Part shown: positions 8,024-15,609 of the stretch, one piece after another
Numbering within the stretch: the first letter of the stretch is position 1
How the letters are laid out: the number at the start of each line of letters is the position of its first letter
Source: Alphaproteobacteria bacterium UBA6187
GTDB lineage: Bacteria; Pseudomonadota; Alphaproteobacteria; Rickettsiales; UBA6187
Length of the DNA: 42,402 nt
Assembly: GCA_002422795.1 (NCBI GenBank)
Contig: DITJ01000047.1
Coordinates: 1 to 42,402 of the forward strand
Direction of reading: 5' to 3'
The notes under the pieces: generated by a model
The model's input: only the letters and a program-made list of their open reading frames with translations
Databases searched by the model: none
Told to the model about the DNA's origin: nothing
Program-made: the position numbers and the translations under genes

Positions 8024-8095
8024 TGGGTTACGGGTGTCGGGTGTCGGGTGTCGGGTGTTGGTTGCCCATCACCTATTACCTATCACCTACTACCT
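8024..8095. repeat. Heptamer tandem repeats (purC-purS gap and purC 3' end)
   Basis: Four copies of a GGGTGTC-type heptamer (about 8030-8060) are followed by ATCACCT/ATTACCT/ATCACCT/ACTACCT heptamers (8068-8095) of roughly opposite sense. The stop codon of purC (8092-8090) and the preceding AGG codon fall within the last repeats, so the array has overwritten the end of that gene. Confidence 0.8.
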
Positions 8096-8863
8096 CTTCT
8101 TTTCCTTTAAATCTTTTTTATCAATTAAAATACCAAGCCTTCTAGCCACTTCCTGATAGGATTCTTCAACTTTGCCTAAATCCTGACGGAAGCGGTCTTT
8201 ATCCATCTTCTCATTAGTTTTCAAATCCCATAGGCGGCATGAATCAGGGCTTATTTCATCAGCAAGGATGATTCTTGGATATTCCCCTTCTTCACCCGGC
8301 AGACGGCCAAATTCAATTTTAAAATCAACCAGCCTGATACCAACACCTGAAAACAACCCATAAAGGAAATCATTTATCCTATATGCATACTGTTTTACCT
8401 CTTCAAGCTCAAGCGGCTCCAGCCATCCGAAAGTTATAATATGGTCTTCACCAACCAGTGGATCGCCAAGTTCATCCTTTTTATAGGAAAATTCAATTAA
8501 TGGCTTTGGCAGAACAATGCCTTCGGCAATACCAAGGCGTTTGGTAAGGCTGCCTGCTGCAACATTGCGGATTATTACCTCTAAAGGGATAATCTGCACC
8601 GCTTTTATTAATTGCTCACGCATATTAAGCGTGCGGATGAAATGGTTAGGAATTCCAATTTCAGAAAGGCGGGTCATAATCAATTCGGAAATGCGGTTAT
8701 TCAGCACACCCTTTCCGGCAATCGTACCTTTTTTCTGGTTATTGAAGGCGGTTGCATCATCCTTGAAATACTGGATTATTGTGCCAGGTTCCGGCCCTTC
8801 AAACAATATTTTGGCTTTACCTTCATAGATTTGTTTTTTAGTTTTTGTGCGTGGAGGAGCCAT
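8090..8863 (-). CDS. purC: Phosphoribosylaminoimidazole-succinocarboxamide synthase
   Basis: A 257-residue SAICAR synthase that joins CAIR and aspartate using ATP. Motifs: YEGKAKILFEG with the nucleotide loop near the N-terminus, IIRNVAAGSLTKRLG, LVDFKIEFGR and LADEISPDSCRLWD. It is the first gene of the pur operon, read divergently from the ATPase zeta gene across a 128-bp gap that must hold both promoters; I could not fix either one. The C-terminal KKR and stop run into heptamer repeats, so the last residues may not be native. Confidence 0.97.
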   Translation of the reverse strand: MAPPRTKTKKQIYEGKAKILFEGPEPGTIIQYFKDDATAFNNQKKGTIAGKGVLNNRISELIMTRLSEIGIPNHFIRTLNMREQLIKAVQIIPLEVIIRNVAAGSLTKRLGIAEGIVLPKPLIEFSYKKDELGDPLVGEDHIITFGWLEPLELEEVKQYAYRINDFLYGLFSGVGIRLVDFKIEFGRLPGEEGEYPRIILADEISPDSCRLWDLKTNEKMDKDRFRQDLGKVEESYQEVARRLGILIDKKDLKEKKR

Positions 8864-8991
8864 TTTTATATACCAAAATTCATTATTGATTTATACTAAA
8901 CTAGAGTGCAATAATACGCATGTTGTAATTTTGCGCATAAATTATAGGAAAAACGCTAATTTTCAACAAATTTTTTAATCTGGAGTGTTAA

Positions 8992-9318
8992 ATGACTACA
9001 ACTTTTAATGAAAGAGAACGTGGATACGAAAATAAATTTGCACATGATCAGGAAACTGAATTTAAAATCCTGGCACGCTCCAATTATCTTTTAGGTTTAT
9101 GGGCGGCAGAGAAAATACATCTCACAGCAGATTCTGCAGAAAATTACGCACAAAACTTACTGGAAATTGGAATACAAAAAAATTCTAAGTCTTTAGTACA
9201 AGAAAAGCTAGAAAATGATTTTGCAAATGCAGGCTTGGAAATGAGCAAGCAGGATATAGAAGCAGAAGCTGAAAATTTCCTTAAGATAGCCAGGGATCAG
9301 GTTACAAATGCAGGCTAA
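8992..9318 (+). CDS. F1-ATPase inhibitor subunit zeta (DUF1476)
   Basis: A 108-residue four-helix protein of the DUF1476 family. In Paracoccus denitrificans the zeta subunit binds F1 and blocks ATP hydrolysis through its N-terminal segment. The hallmark FNERERGYENKFAHDQE and YLLGLWAAEKI are present. The GGAG in CTGGAGTGTTAA gives a good ribosome site for the ATG at 8992. The gene stands alone, with a repeat downstream. The family is characteristic of Alphaproteobacteria, which makes this the best taxonomic marker in the window. Confidence 0.93.
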   Translation: MTTTFNERERGYENKFAHDQETEFKILARSNYLLGLWAAEKIHLTADSAENYAQNLLEIGIQKNSKSLVQEKLENDFANAGLEMSKQDIEAEAENFLKIARDQVTNAG

Positions 9319-9362
9319 GTGAAAGGGACGATATAGCAAGTTTGAATGCCGGAGGATGCTTT

Positions 9363-9472
9363 GTCATTGCGATGAGTCGACCCCTTGGGAGCGCGAGGAA
9401 GCAATCCAGTGTAACAAGTAAAAAATGGATTGCTTCTTCGGACTCACAAAGTGTTCGCCTCATCGCAATGAC
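9363..9472. repeat. Interspersed palindromic repeat
   Basis: GTCATTGCGATGAG (9363-9376) is the exact reverse complement of 9459-9472, and GAAGCAATCCA (9398-9408) pairs with TGGATTGCTTC (9426-9436). This GTCATTGCGA...GAAGCAATCC pattern is a familiar intergenic palindrome in many proteobacteria, including Rickettsiales. A 69-codon open frame across it has no support as a gene. Confidence 0.85.
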
Positions 9473-9571
9473 GGGGAATAAGAAAGCTCCAAACTTGAAT
9501 GTTAGTTATTGGGAGCTTGTTTGCCTGGCAATAATTTCCAGAATCCCATAACCCATTGTTAAGAGGTGCAA

Positions 9572-10279
9572 GTGATAGCCGTTGTTGAAAATATAAATAA
9601 AGGGCAACGCTCTAAATCTATATATAAAAGAGAGCAGTCTATCCGCCGAAAACTTGCTGGCATGAGCGACAATGCCATCCAGATTGCTTTTACTTTTTAT
9701 GTTATTGCAATAGCGGCAAAACTAGCAAGTGTTGAAGCAAACAACACAACGGATATATCCACTGAAATTGAATCCTTTAAAGAAATTTTCTCAATTCCCG
9801 CTTCAGAGAAAGATAAAGTTGAGGAGTTTTACCGCGATGCTATACATGACAGTACAGCAGCAAAACATTATGCAAAACAGCTGTTAAACTTATTTCCAGG
9901 CAACAAATTGATTCTTGAAGAATTAGTTGATGATTTGCTGGTTTTTGCAGATGCCGATAGCCCCATGACCTCAGGAAAAGTACACTTCCTGAAGGAAATT
10001 ATTCTTTCGCTTCATTTTAACGAAAAATATTTTCGCGGGGTTTTGCGGAAGCATTTATTGAATATAAAGCAAAATCCATTTGAATTACTTGATGTTAATA
10101 CAGATATTTCCTATGTTGAGCTGAAAAAGAAATACCGCAATGCCGTTAAGGATTGGCACCCGGATAAATTTTCAGCGGAAAATATTGCACCAGAACTTGC
10201 TGAAATTGCTAGGGAACAGTTTGATTTATATAGTAAAGCGTATGAAGCAATAAAATTAAAACGCGGCTTTAGCCAATAA
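9572..10279 (+). CDS. TerB-like / DnaJ-domain protein (DjlA-like)
   Basis: About 235 residues. The middle (residues 80-160) is helical and resembles a TerB-type module (NLFPGNKLILEELVDDLLVFADAD); the C-terminus (residues 165-235) is a J domain with NPFELLDVNTDISYVELKKKYR and the HPD motif in DWHPDKF, needed to stimulate DnaK. No membrane anchor is visible, unlike true DjlA. Two GTG starts compete (9566 and 9572); I prefer 9572 because AAGAGG (9561-9566) is then about five bases upstream. It probably acts as a DnaK co-chaperone; its client is unknown. Confidence 0.8.
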   Translation: MIAVVENINKGQRSKSIYKREQSIRRKLAGMSDNAIQIAFTFYVIAIAAKLASVEANNTTDISTEIESFKEIFSIPASEKDKVEEFYRDAIHDSTAAKHYAKQLLNLFPGNKLILEELVDDLLVFADADSPMTSGKVHFLKEIILSLHFNEKYFRGVLRKHLLNIKQNPFELLDVNTDISYVELKKKYRNAVKDWHPDKFSAENIAPELAEIAREQFDLYSKAYEAIKLKRGFSQ

Positions 10280-10296
10280 TTAAGAAATAGGGTTAC

Positions 10297-10791
10297 ATGG
10301 AATACGAAATATTAAAAGCCGAACATACAGATTTTGACCATGGTATATGGGAAATATTCAAAACCGTGATATCTTCCGGGGATACATATATATACCCGCC
10401 GGAAACTACAAAGGAAGAGGCTAGAAAAATCTGGGTGAATGAAAGGATTTGTTACGTTGTAAAAGAGAAAGTAACAGGCCTTATAATAGGAACATACACT
10501 ATACGCCCTAATTTTATTGGCCTGGGTTCCCATGTTGCCAATGCTGGCTTTATGGTACACCCGCAGCACCGCGATAAAAAACTTGGGCAGGTGATGGGCG
10601 CACATGCATTAATAGAAGCTAAGAAATTAGGCTACGAGGCAATGCAATTTAACGTTGTGGTAAGCACAAACGAACGCGCCGTTTATTTGTGGCAGAAACT
10701 TGGCTTTAAAGTAATTGGCACGGTGCCACAGGCCTTCAATCATAGGACCAAAGGCTATGTGGATATACATATAATGCATAGGTTTTTGTAA
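10297..10791 (+). CDS. GNAT family N-acetyltransferase
   Basis: A 164-residue GNAT acetyltransferase that would transfer acetyl from acetyl-CoA. The acetyl-CoA loop is in VHPQHRDKKLGQVMGAHAL (consensus Q/RxxGxG/A), and FNVVVSTNERAVYLWQKLGFKVIGTVP is the typical motif B region. N-terminal FDHGIWEIFKTVISSGDTYIYP resembles PhnO/YhbS-type members. The substrate cannot be inferred. It follows the DnaJ-like gene by 17 bases with AGGG before the ATG, so the two may be cotranscribed. Confidence 0.88.
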   Translation: MEYEILKAEHTDFDHGIWEIFKTVISSGDTYIYPPETTKEEARKIWVNERICYVVKEKVTGLIIGTYTIRPNFIGLGSHVANAGFMVHPQHRDKKLGQVMGAHALIEAKKLGYEAMQFNVVVSTNERAVYLWQKLGFKVIGTVPQAFNHRTKGYVDIHIMHRFL

Positions 10792-10952
10792 CAGCACTTT
10801 ATACCAACTCCATATCTTTGATGAAGGCTGTTGTGAATCGGTTTCTCAAAATTCACCTGATTTACTAGGCTATAATTTTTCTCGCCTCGCACTCCTACTT
10901 CGTCTCGGATATGGAAATGGCATAAAGCTTGAAGCCATGACGCAGCGCAATA

Positions 10953-10986
10953 AAAAAACCCGCCAGGCTGCCCAGACGGGTTTTTT
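10953..10986 (-). terminator. Rho-independent terminator shared by GNAT gene and rpsD
   Basis: AAAAAACCCG (10953-10962) pairs with CGGGTTTTTT (10977-10986), with a GC-rich inner loop. A T-tract follows the stem on either strand, so the terminator can serve both the GNAT gene (plus) and rpsD (minus), which converge here. It starts 22 bases past the rpsD stop. Confidence 0.85.
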
Positions 10987-11007
10987 GTATTTTGCAGGAA
11001 GCCCTGA

Positions 11008-11628
11008 TTAACGAGAGTAAAACTCTACCACCAGGTTTGGCTCCATTACAACCGGGTAAGGAACATCTTCAAGTTTTGGTAACCTTAAGAATTTAGCAGA
11101 CATTGCTTTTTGGTCATGCTCTAAATATGAAGGCGCTTCGCGTTCCATAACCTGAACAGCTTCCAATATAAGTGGAATCTGACGTGATTTTTCTTTTACT
11201 TCAATAACATCACCAACTTTAACTGCATAGCTGGCAATATTAACTTTCTTGCCGTTTACAGTGATGTGTTTGTGACTTACAAGCTGACGTGCCGCGAAAA
11301 CTGTAGGAGCAAAATTTGCCCTGTATACAACAGCATCAAGACGGCTTTCAAGTAGACCAACCAAGTTTTCACCAGTATCACCTTTACGCCTTAGGGCTTC
11401 AGTATAGATACGGCGGAATTGTTTCTCAGTTATGTTACCGTAGTATTTTTTAAGCTGCTGTTTAGCACGAAGCTGTTTACCGTAATCCGATACAACAGAT
11501 TTTTTACCAGCAAGACCATGCTGACCTGGGCCATAATTCCTTACATTGAAGGAATCTTTACCCCTTCCCCAAAGGTTTACACCTAAGGCACGGCTTATTT
11601 TATATTTTGTAGTTAATCTTTTTGACAT
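11008..11628 (-). CDS. rpsD: 30S ribosomal protein S4
   Basis: A 206-residue S4, a primary 16S rRNA binder that starts assembly of the small-subunit body. It begins MSKRLTTKYKISRALGVNLWGR; the S4 RNA-binding domain is at residues about 90-155 (LESRLDAVVYRANFAPTVFAARQLVSHKHITVNGKKV). I start it at 11628, not at the upstream in-frame codon at 11682, because the family always begins at MSKR and AAGG lies about seven bases upstream. It stands alone, outside the alpha operon, as in many alphaproteobacteria. Length is normal. Confidence 0.97.
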   Translation of the reverse strand: MSKRLTTKYKISRALGVNLWGRGKDSFNVRNYGPGQHGLAGKKSVVSDYGKQLRAKQQLKKYYGNITEKQFRRIYTEALRRKGDTGENLVGLLESRLDAVVYRANFAPTVFAARQLVSHKHITVNGKKVNIASYAVKVGDVIEVKEKSRQIPLILEAVQVMEREAPSYLEHDQKAMSAKFLRLPKLEDVPYPVVMEPNLVVEFYSR

Positions 11629-11668
11629 ATTAAAACCTTTTTGTTTTGTGCCACTCAGAAAGCCGCTA

Positions 11669-11690
11669 ATTTCTCGGCACAACGAGAAAT
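11669..11690 (-). promoter_or_regulatory. Hairpin in rpsD leader
   Basis: ATTTCTCG (11669-11676) and CGAGAAAT (11683-11690) form an 8-bp stem with a 6-nt loop, ending about 40 bases upstream of the rpsD start. Ribosomal protein leaders often carry autoregulatory structures, and S4 does so in several bacteria. Whether this small hairpin binds S4 is unknown. Confidence 0.35.
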
Positions 11691-11834
11691 CACAACTGGT
11701 AAATTATAGCGAAGAATACTATAAAGGAACGGTACAATACGGAATTTTTCTGCAATGTCAATTGGTTTTAAGATTGCTTCTTGCCACCCGACAGATTCTT
11801 AAAGAATCTCATTGCGGGCGGGCGTTCCTAAAAC

Positions 11835-12224
11835 TCACTCAAAAAAATCCTCATTAACCTCAGTTTGGATAGCTATAAAAGATTTTAGAGCTGGTTTATT
11901 GGTTAAAGTTTGACATGCAACGAGTACTGAGAGCCCATTAATCAGGGCATTTGCAGGGGATTGATACCTTGTGCGGTCGATATTCAGACCTATTTTCAGT
12001 TTATCAAAAACAGTTTCTACCAGGAAAGGTTTTCGCAGAATAATTTTGTCATACATGGGCATGAGGTAATTTTTCATATCTTTGCGGATTCCTGTCAGTA
12101 ACTTTAATCCTTGTTGGTAGAGTTTGGCAAATAATTCTTTTGAGAGATGGCCTTCATAAGAAGCGACAACCCCTTGTAAATCCTTGGTTAAATCAGCCAC
12201 TGAAGTTCGGTAAGGACGTTGCCG
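11835..12224 (-). pseudogene. IS982-family transposase, C-terminal remnant
   Basis: About 129 codons open from a stop at 12227-12225, lacking an N-terminus. The sequence LSKELFAKLYQQGLKLLTGIRKDMKNYLMPMYDKIILRKPFLVETVFDKLK matches the C-terminal third of IS982-type DDE transposases, including the conserved final catalytic Glu region (FLVETVFDKLK). Roughly the first half of the protein is missing, with the first catalytic residues, so it cannot be active. The copy lies between rpsD and a dispersed 125-bp repeat. No intact IS ends are recognised. Confidence 0.8.
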
Positions 12225-12257
12225 TTAGTAATCTTTGCTGCCACTATCTGACCTTTA

Positions 12258-12381
12258 TTTATTATATAGAAAAATTAAACCCTTGAAATAGAACCGCTAT
12301 TGCTGCTGATTTAACTTTTCCCTATAATAAAAAATACTTGATTCTAATCGGGAGTTTAAAACAGAATGAGTATAAATAAAA
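12258..12381 (+). repeat. Dispersed ~125-bp repeat, copy A
   Basis: This stretch aligns along most of its length with the reverse complement of 20993-21114; shared blocks include TTATTATATAGAAAA, CCTTGAAATAGAACC, CCTATAATAAAAA and CTTGATTCTAATCGG. Its 3' end, 12354-12374, is identical over 21 bases to 22225-22245 at the stop of pyrD. It may be a small non-autonomous element; it lies next to a transposase remnant but no clear terminal inverted repeat is visible. Confidence 0.75.
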
Positions 12382-12774
12382 ATATTTAAAGCATTTATAA
12401 CCTGATAAATGATAGCAAGCCATTAGGCTCAAAAGCTCGGCAACCGAAAGTGACGGCTGCCGATGCTTCTGTCCAGAAGATTAAGAAATCAACTTTGCTG
12501 ACTCCCATTGCTAATATATCTTGCAAAATTCATCTATAAAACAAAAATAACATATCATATTTCATGACTAAGCTACCTGCTTTATTCTTAAGTTAAATTA
12601 TCTATCTCAATTGCTTATTGCAACAACCTATCCAAAGCTGGGGTTAACTATGGTCGCTAGCAACGCCTGTTTTTCTAACATTTTCTACACAAAGGCCCAG
12701 AATGTAATAAAATTTTAATAAAAACATGCAATTATTACCAATACATTATAGATAATGCATCTCAGGATAAAAAC
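12382..12774. other. Non-coding stretch upstream of the 400-residue gene
   Basis: No open reading frame or RNA gene is supported. A weak hairpin, TCGGCA with TGCCGA, is near 12437-12465. The last 60 bases are very AT-rich and probably hold the promoter for the gene that begins at 12775; AGGA at 12765-12768 is its likely ribosome site. Confidence 0.4.
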
Positions 12775-13977
12775 ATGTCAGAACAAACAAGGCGTTTATT
12801 ATTTATTGAACCTATAAAGTATAACCTCAGTAATGATGAACGCGCTGCTTTGGACACTTTCAAAACCATCTTAAATATTACACGTAATGAAGAACATGCA
12901 AAAACATTATTTAATGTATCATGGAACAAAGATACAAGCAGAAGCGCAATTAAGATTGACAATGTTATCAACAAATTAACAGATAACAATGTATTAACAA
13001 AAGCACAATATTTTACTGAAAAGGCAAGGCATTCTGGTATATTGGGAAGTGCTTGGTATATTGGGCGTTCAAAATGGCTAGGAATAAAGGATTGTTTGGG
13101 GCACGTCCTCGCAAACAAAGAACCATCTAAACCAAATCTAAATAAGGAATCAAAACCTGGATGGGTGGATTCACTCTCTGAAAAAAAATGGCGAATACCA
13201 CCATTTATTGGCCCAGAAGTAAATACAGCAAAAACTTTACGATATTTAGCCTTCGGTATGACCATAGTTGGTTTCTCTGCCGCCGTAGCCGTAACTATGG
13301 GATTACTTTCTCCATTTGGCCTTGTTGCCATTTCTGGCGCAGTTACTAATTTTATTGGTGTTTCTATAGGGTTAGTAAGCGGTGAGGCATCTGATAGGCA
13401 CGATAAAAATAAACTCATGAACGATAATAGCACTCTTTTATCAGATGCTTATAAGATTTATCAAAATTCGGGAGAAAATATAAAAATCAAAGAAGAAGCC
13501 GCCCAAAGTATAGATGCTATCTTAACAAATTCCATGAAGCATTTCCAATCGAAACATAGGGAAGGACAAGTAATAACACGTACAGAGAAAGCAATTTTTT
13601 CATTAAGAGCAGCTTGCGGTTTATTAGGTTTAGCGGCACCAGTTGCAAGCGGCTTGAATTTAATTAATGGGGGCAATACATTAGCATTTTCGGAAGCATT
13701 CCAGAAACCAGCCGCTCTTGCCAGTATAGTTAGTTCTGGAGTTTCTTTAATTAATAATGGAGCTGACCTTACTATCAAACATATGGATCATCAAGAGGAT
13801 GTTGTGGAAAAAAGTGCCTTTAAACAAGAAATATCTTGTAAAAGCATTTCCCAAAGTAAAGAGCTGGGTGGCGTTGAAATAAGTAAAAAAACACAAAAAT
13901 GGAACGATGATGCGCGCAATGCTGATTCTTTTGTGAATAAAATACAAAGAGGACGAGACGCATCTAGACAAATGTAG
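12775..13977 (+). CDS. Unknown protein with two hydrophobic hairpin regions
   Basis: A 400-residue protein I do not recognise. The N-terminal 150 residues are polar and helical. Hydrophobic, Gly/Ala-rich segments are at residues about 162-205 (LRYLAFGMTIVGFSAAVAVT and VAISGAVTNFIGVSIGLVSG) and about 282-330 (LRAACGLLGLAAPVASGLNL and an Ala/Ser-rich helix). The C-terminus is charged. There is no signal peptide. It is flanked by repeats and a duplicated pyrD fragment and has no operon partner, so it looks accessory. Such an architecture is seen in membrane-inserting secreted effectors, but that is speculation. Confidence 0.75.
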   Translation: MSEQTRRLLFIEPIKYNLSNDERAALDTFKTILNITRNEEHAKTLFNVSWNKDTSRSAIKIDNVINKLTDNNVLTKAQYFTEKARHSGILGSAWYIGRSKWLGIKDCLGHVLANKEPSKPNLNKESKPGWVDSLSEKKWRIPPFIGPEVNTAKTLRYLAFGMTIVGFSAAVAVTMGLLSPFGLVAISGAVTNFIGVSIGLVSGEASDRHDKNKLMNDNSTLLSDAYKIYQNSGENIKIKEEAAQSIDAILTNSMKHFQSKHREGQVITRTEKAIFSLRAACGLLGLAAPVASGLNLINGGNTLAFSEAFQKPAALASIVSSGVSLINNGADLTIKHMDHQEDVVEKSAFKQEISCKSISQSKELGGVEISKKTQKWNDDARNADSFVNKIQRGRDASRQM

Positions 13978-14010
13978 GGATTTATTAAATCGCGTCATAA
14001 GTCATTATCT

Positions 14011-14175
14011 TTAAACATCCACCCCAAAGGCCTCACTAATATTACTAAACCCATCTTTGCACAGCAACTCACTAATCCTTTTATTTATAGCGGTCACTAA
14101 GCCAAAACCTTCATATATAAGCGCCGAATATATTTGCACCAATGAGGCGCGGGATTTAATTTTCGTATAGGCATC
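14011..14175 (-). pseudogene. Duplicated 3' fragment of pyrD
   Basis: These 165 bases match 22066-22230, the last 54 codons and stop of pyrD, with 4 mismatches that I can count (about 98% identity); the encoded residues differ at two positions (Gly to Arg and Val to Phe). Homology ends abruptly just after the stop (GTTTAAA) and at GATGCC on the 5' side, where an inverted GC-rich repeat begins. It is a recent partial copy with no start or active site, so it cannot encode an enzyme. Confidence 0.93.
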
Positions 14176-14371
14176 CCCTAGCGGGTCGGGGGTTGCACCC
14201 ACGACCCTATGTTCATGCAAAATATATCGTTATTTCCCCACACTAACTATTTATGTTTATTCCTTATTTTTATATTTTCTACTTTTAAATATATACCACC
14301 TACTTGCATGAATACAAGCCGGGAGCGCAACTCTGACCTGCAATCTACACAACCCCCGACCCGCTGGGGGG
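14175..14371. repeat. Inverted GC-rich repeats around an AT-rich core
   Basis: CCCCTAGCGGGTCGGGGGTTG (14175-14195) is, with one mismatch, the reverse complement of 14350-14369. Both arms continue inward to a TTGCATGAA-like end (14211-14221 reversed and 14313-14322), so each arm is about 45-60 bp with an insertion in the right one. The core between them is an AT-rich stretch of about 90 bases. The structure looks like a miniature inverted-repeat element and interrupts the gene that follows chrA. Confidence 0.65.
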
Positions 14372-14468
14372 AATAATCTATATCTTTGGCATCAATTTTC
14401 TGTGCACTAATAAAGGTCTCAAAAAAGAGTTTTTCCCGCCATTTCTGAATATCCTCATTTCTGCTCAT
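14247..14468 (-). pseudogene. Truncated gene downstream of chrA
   Basis: An open frame starts at the ATG at 14468, one base after the chrA stop, so it was probably the last gene of the ars-chr operon. Only about the first 33 residues (MSRNEDIQKWREKLFFETF and onward to KDIDYS) look like native protein; from 14371 on, the frame runs through the inverted GC-rich repeat and AT-rich core and ends at 14247. I do not recognise the N-terminal fragment. It is most simply a gene cut short by insertion of the repeat. Confidence 0.6.
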
Positions 14469-14469
14469 A

Positions 14470-15609
14470 TTAACCCAATAATAATCCGAGCACTCCGCAC
14501 AACGTTATCACAAGAGGAATACTCCATTTGTTCTTGATAAGGTAAAACACCGCCAACGAAGCGGCGAACAGTGCCAGTTGCGGCCAGCCGGTAACGATTT
14601 TTTGAAAAATATCCAGCGCGGTGATGGACAACAACCCTACCACGGCGGCGGATATGCCGTCGAGAGCGCCGTGTAATGCCTTATTCTCTATAATGCTTTC
14701 AAGGTAGCGGTGTCCCAGCAGCGTGAAGCTAAAAGCTGGAAGAAAAATACCAAGCGTCATCAGCATTGCCCCAGTGAACCCATCGGCAGCAAAACCAAGG
14801 AACGTAGCGAAGATAATCAGTAGTGCGGGAATCACACTGCCTAGCGCTATGCCGTCGAGGAACACTTGCTGGGTAATGGTTGGGTAATGCCCTACCATAC
14901 TACTTTGCAGGAATGGAATCGCTGTGTATGCGCCACCGAAGGAGAGTAATCCGGCTTTTAATCCTTCGATAAGTAGATTACCGGTGCCACCAGTGCTGAT
15001 GATGCCAGATACCGGAAACACCAGGCCGAGGATAATGGCCGTGGCAATTAAGGCTGTGCCAGTGCCTATTGCAGCATGTTTGCGCCCAGCTGACCACAGC
15101 GCTTGCCATGTTGCACAAACGATGAACACTAATAGGAAATGCACACCAAGCAACGTGAGCACCACCGCAGTAAATGCTGCAATCCAGTGCGTCTTGTTGA
15201 TTAGCACATGCTGTCCAATACGGTGCGCGGCTCGGACTATCATGGCAGTGATGGCAGGCGCAACGCCAGCGAACAATGGCAACAGCACCGTTGCACCGTA
15301 AATAAGATACGCCCACGAGAGCAATAGCATGAGAATGAATCCGGGGAGCATAAAGCCTAGACCGGCAAGAAAGCCACCAAGACGACCGGCGCGAATCATG
15401 CCAAAATATACGCAAAGCTCATGGGCTTCTGGTCCCGGCAGTGCCTGATAAACGGCGAGGACGCGGCGGAATTTTTCTGGTGCTATCCAACCCCGACGCT
15501 CCACCAGTTCGTCGCGGATCATGGCGATTTGTGCGACCGGGCCACCCCAGGCAAGAAAGCCAAAGCGAAGGAAGGTCAGGAAGATGGATAAGTATCTATC
15601 TTGTTTCAC
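14470..15609 (-). CDS. chrA: Chromate transporter ChrA family
   Basis: A 379-residue two-domain CHR transporter of the inner membrane, proposed to expel chromate. The first half has FLRFGFLAWGGPVAQIAMIRDELVERRGW and ALPGPEAHELCVYFG; the second repeats the pattern with GLKAGLLSFGGAYTAIPFLQ. About ten to twelve membrane helices are apparent and length is normal for the long form. Its ATG overlaps the acr3 stop by four bases, so it is translated as part of the arsenic operon. Pairing of chrA-like genes with ars genes is known; a role linked to arsenic is possible but unproven. Confidence 0.93.
   Translation of the reverse strand: MKQDRYLSIFLTFLRFGFLAWGGPVAQIAMIRDELVERRGWIAPEKFRRVLAVYQALPGPEAHELCVYFGMIRAGRLGGFLAGLGFMLPGFILMLLLSWAYLIYGATVLLPLFAGVAPAITAMIVRAAHRIGQHVLINKTHWIAAFTAVVLTLLGVHFLLVFIVCATWQALWSAGRKHAAIGTGTALIATAIILGLVFPVSGIISTGGTGNLLIEGLKAGLLSFGGAYTAIPFLQSSMVGHYPTITQQVFLDGIALGSVIPALLIIFATFLGFAADGFTGAMLMTLGIFLPAFSFTLLGHRYLESIIENKALHGALDGISAAVVGLLSITALDIFQKIVTGWPQLALFAASLAVFYLIKNKWSIPLVITLCGVLGLLLG

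Noticed and set aside
7658..8095. Heptamer arrays as a CRISPR
   Set aside because: Units are 7 bases with no unique spacers, and no cas genes are near.
8864..8991. Purine riboswitch upstream of purC
   Set aside because: No conserved riboswitch core or three-way junction could be recognised in the 128-bp gap.
9342..9551. 69-codon plus-strand frame
   Set aside because: It lies across the GTCATTGCGA palindrome and has no protein-like pattern.
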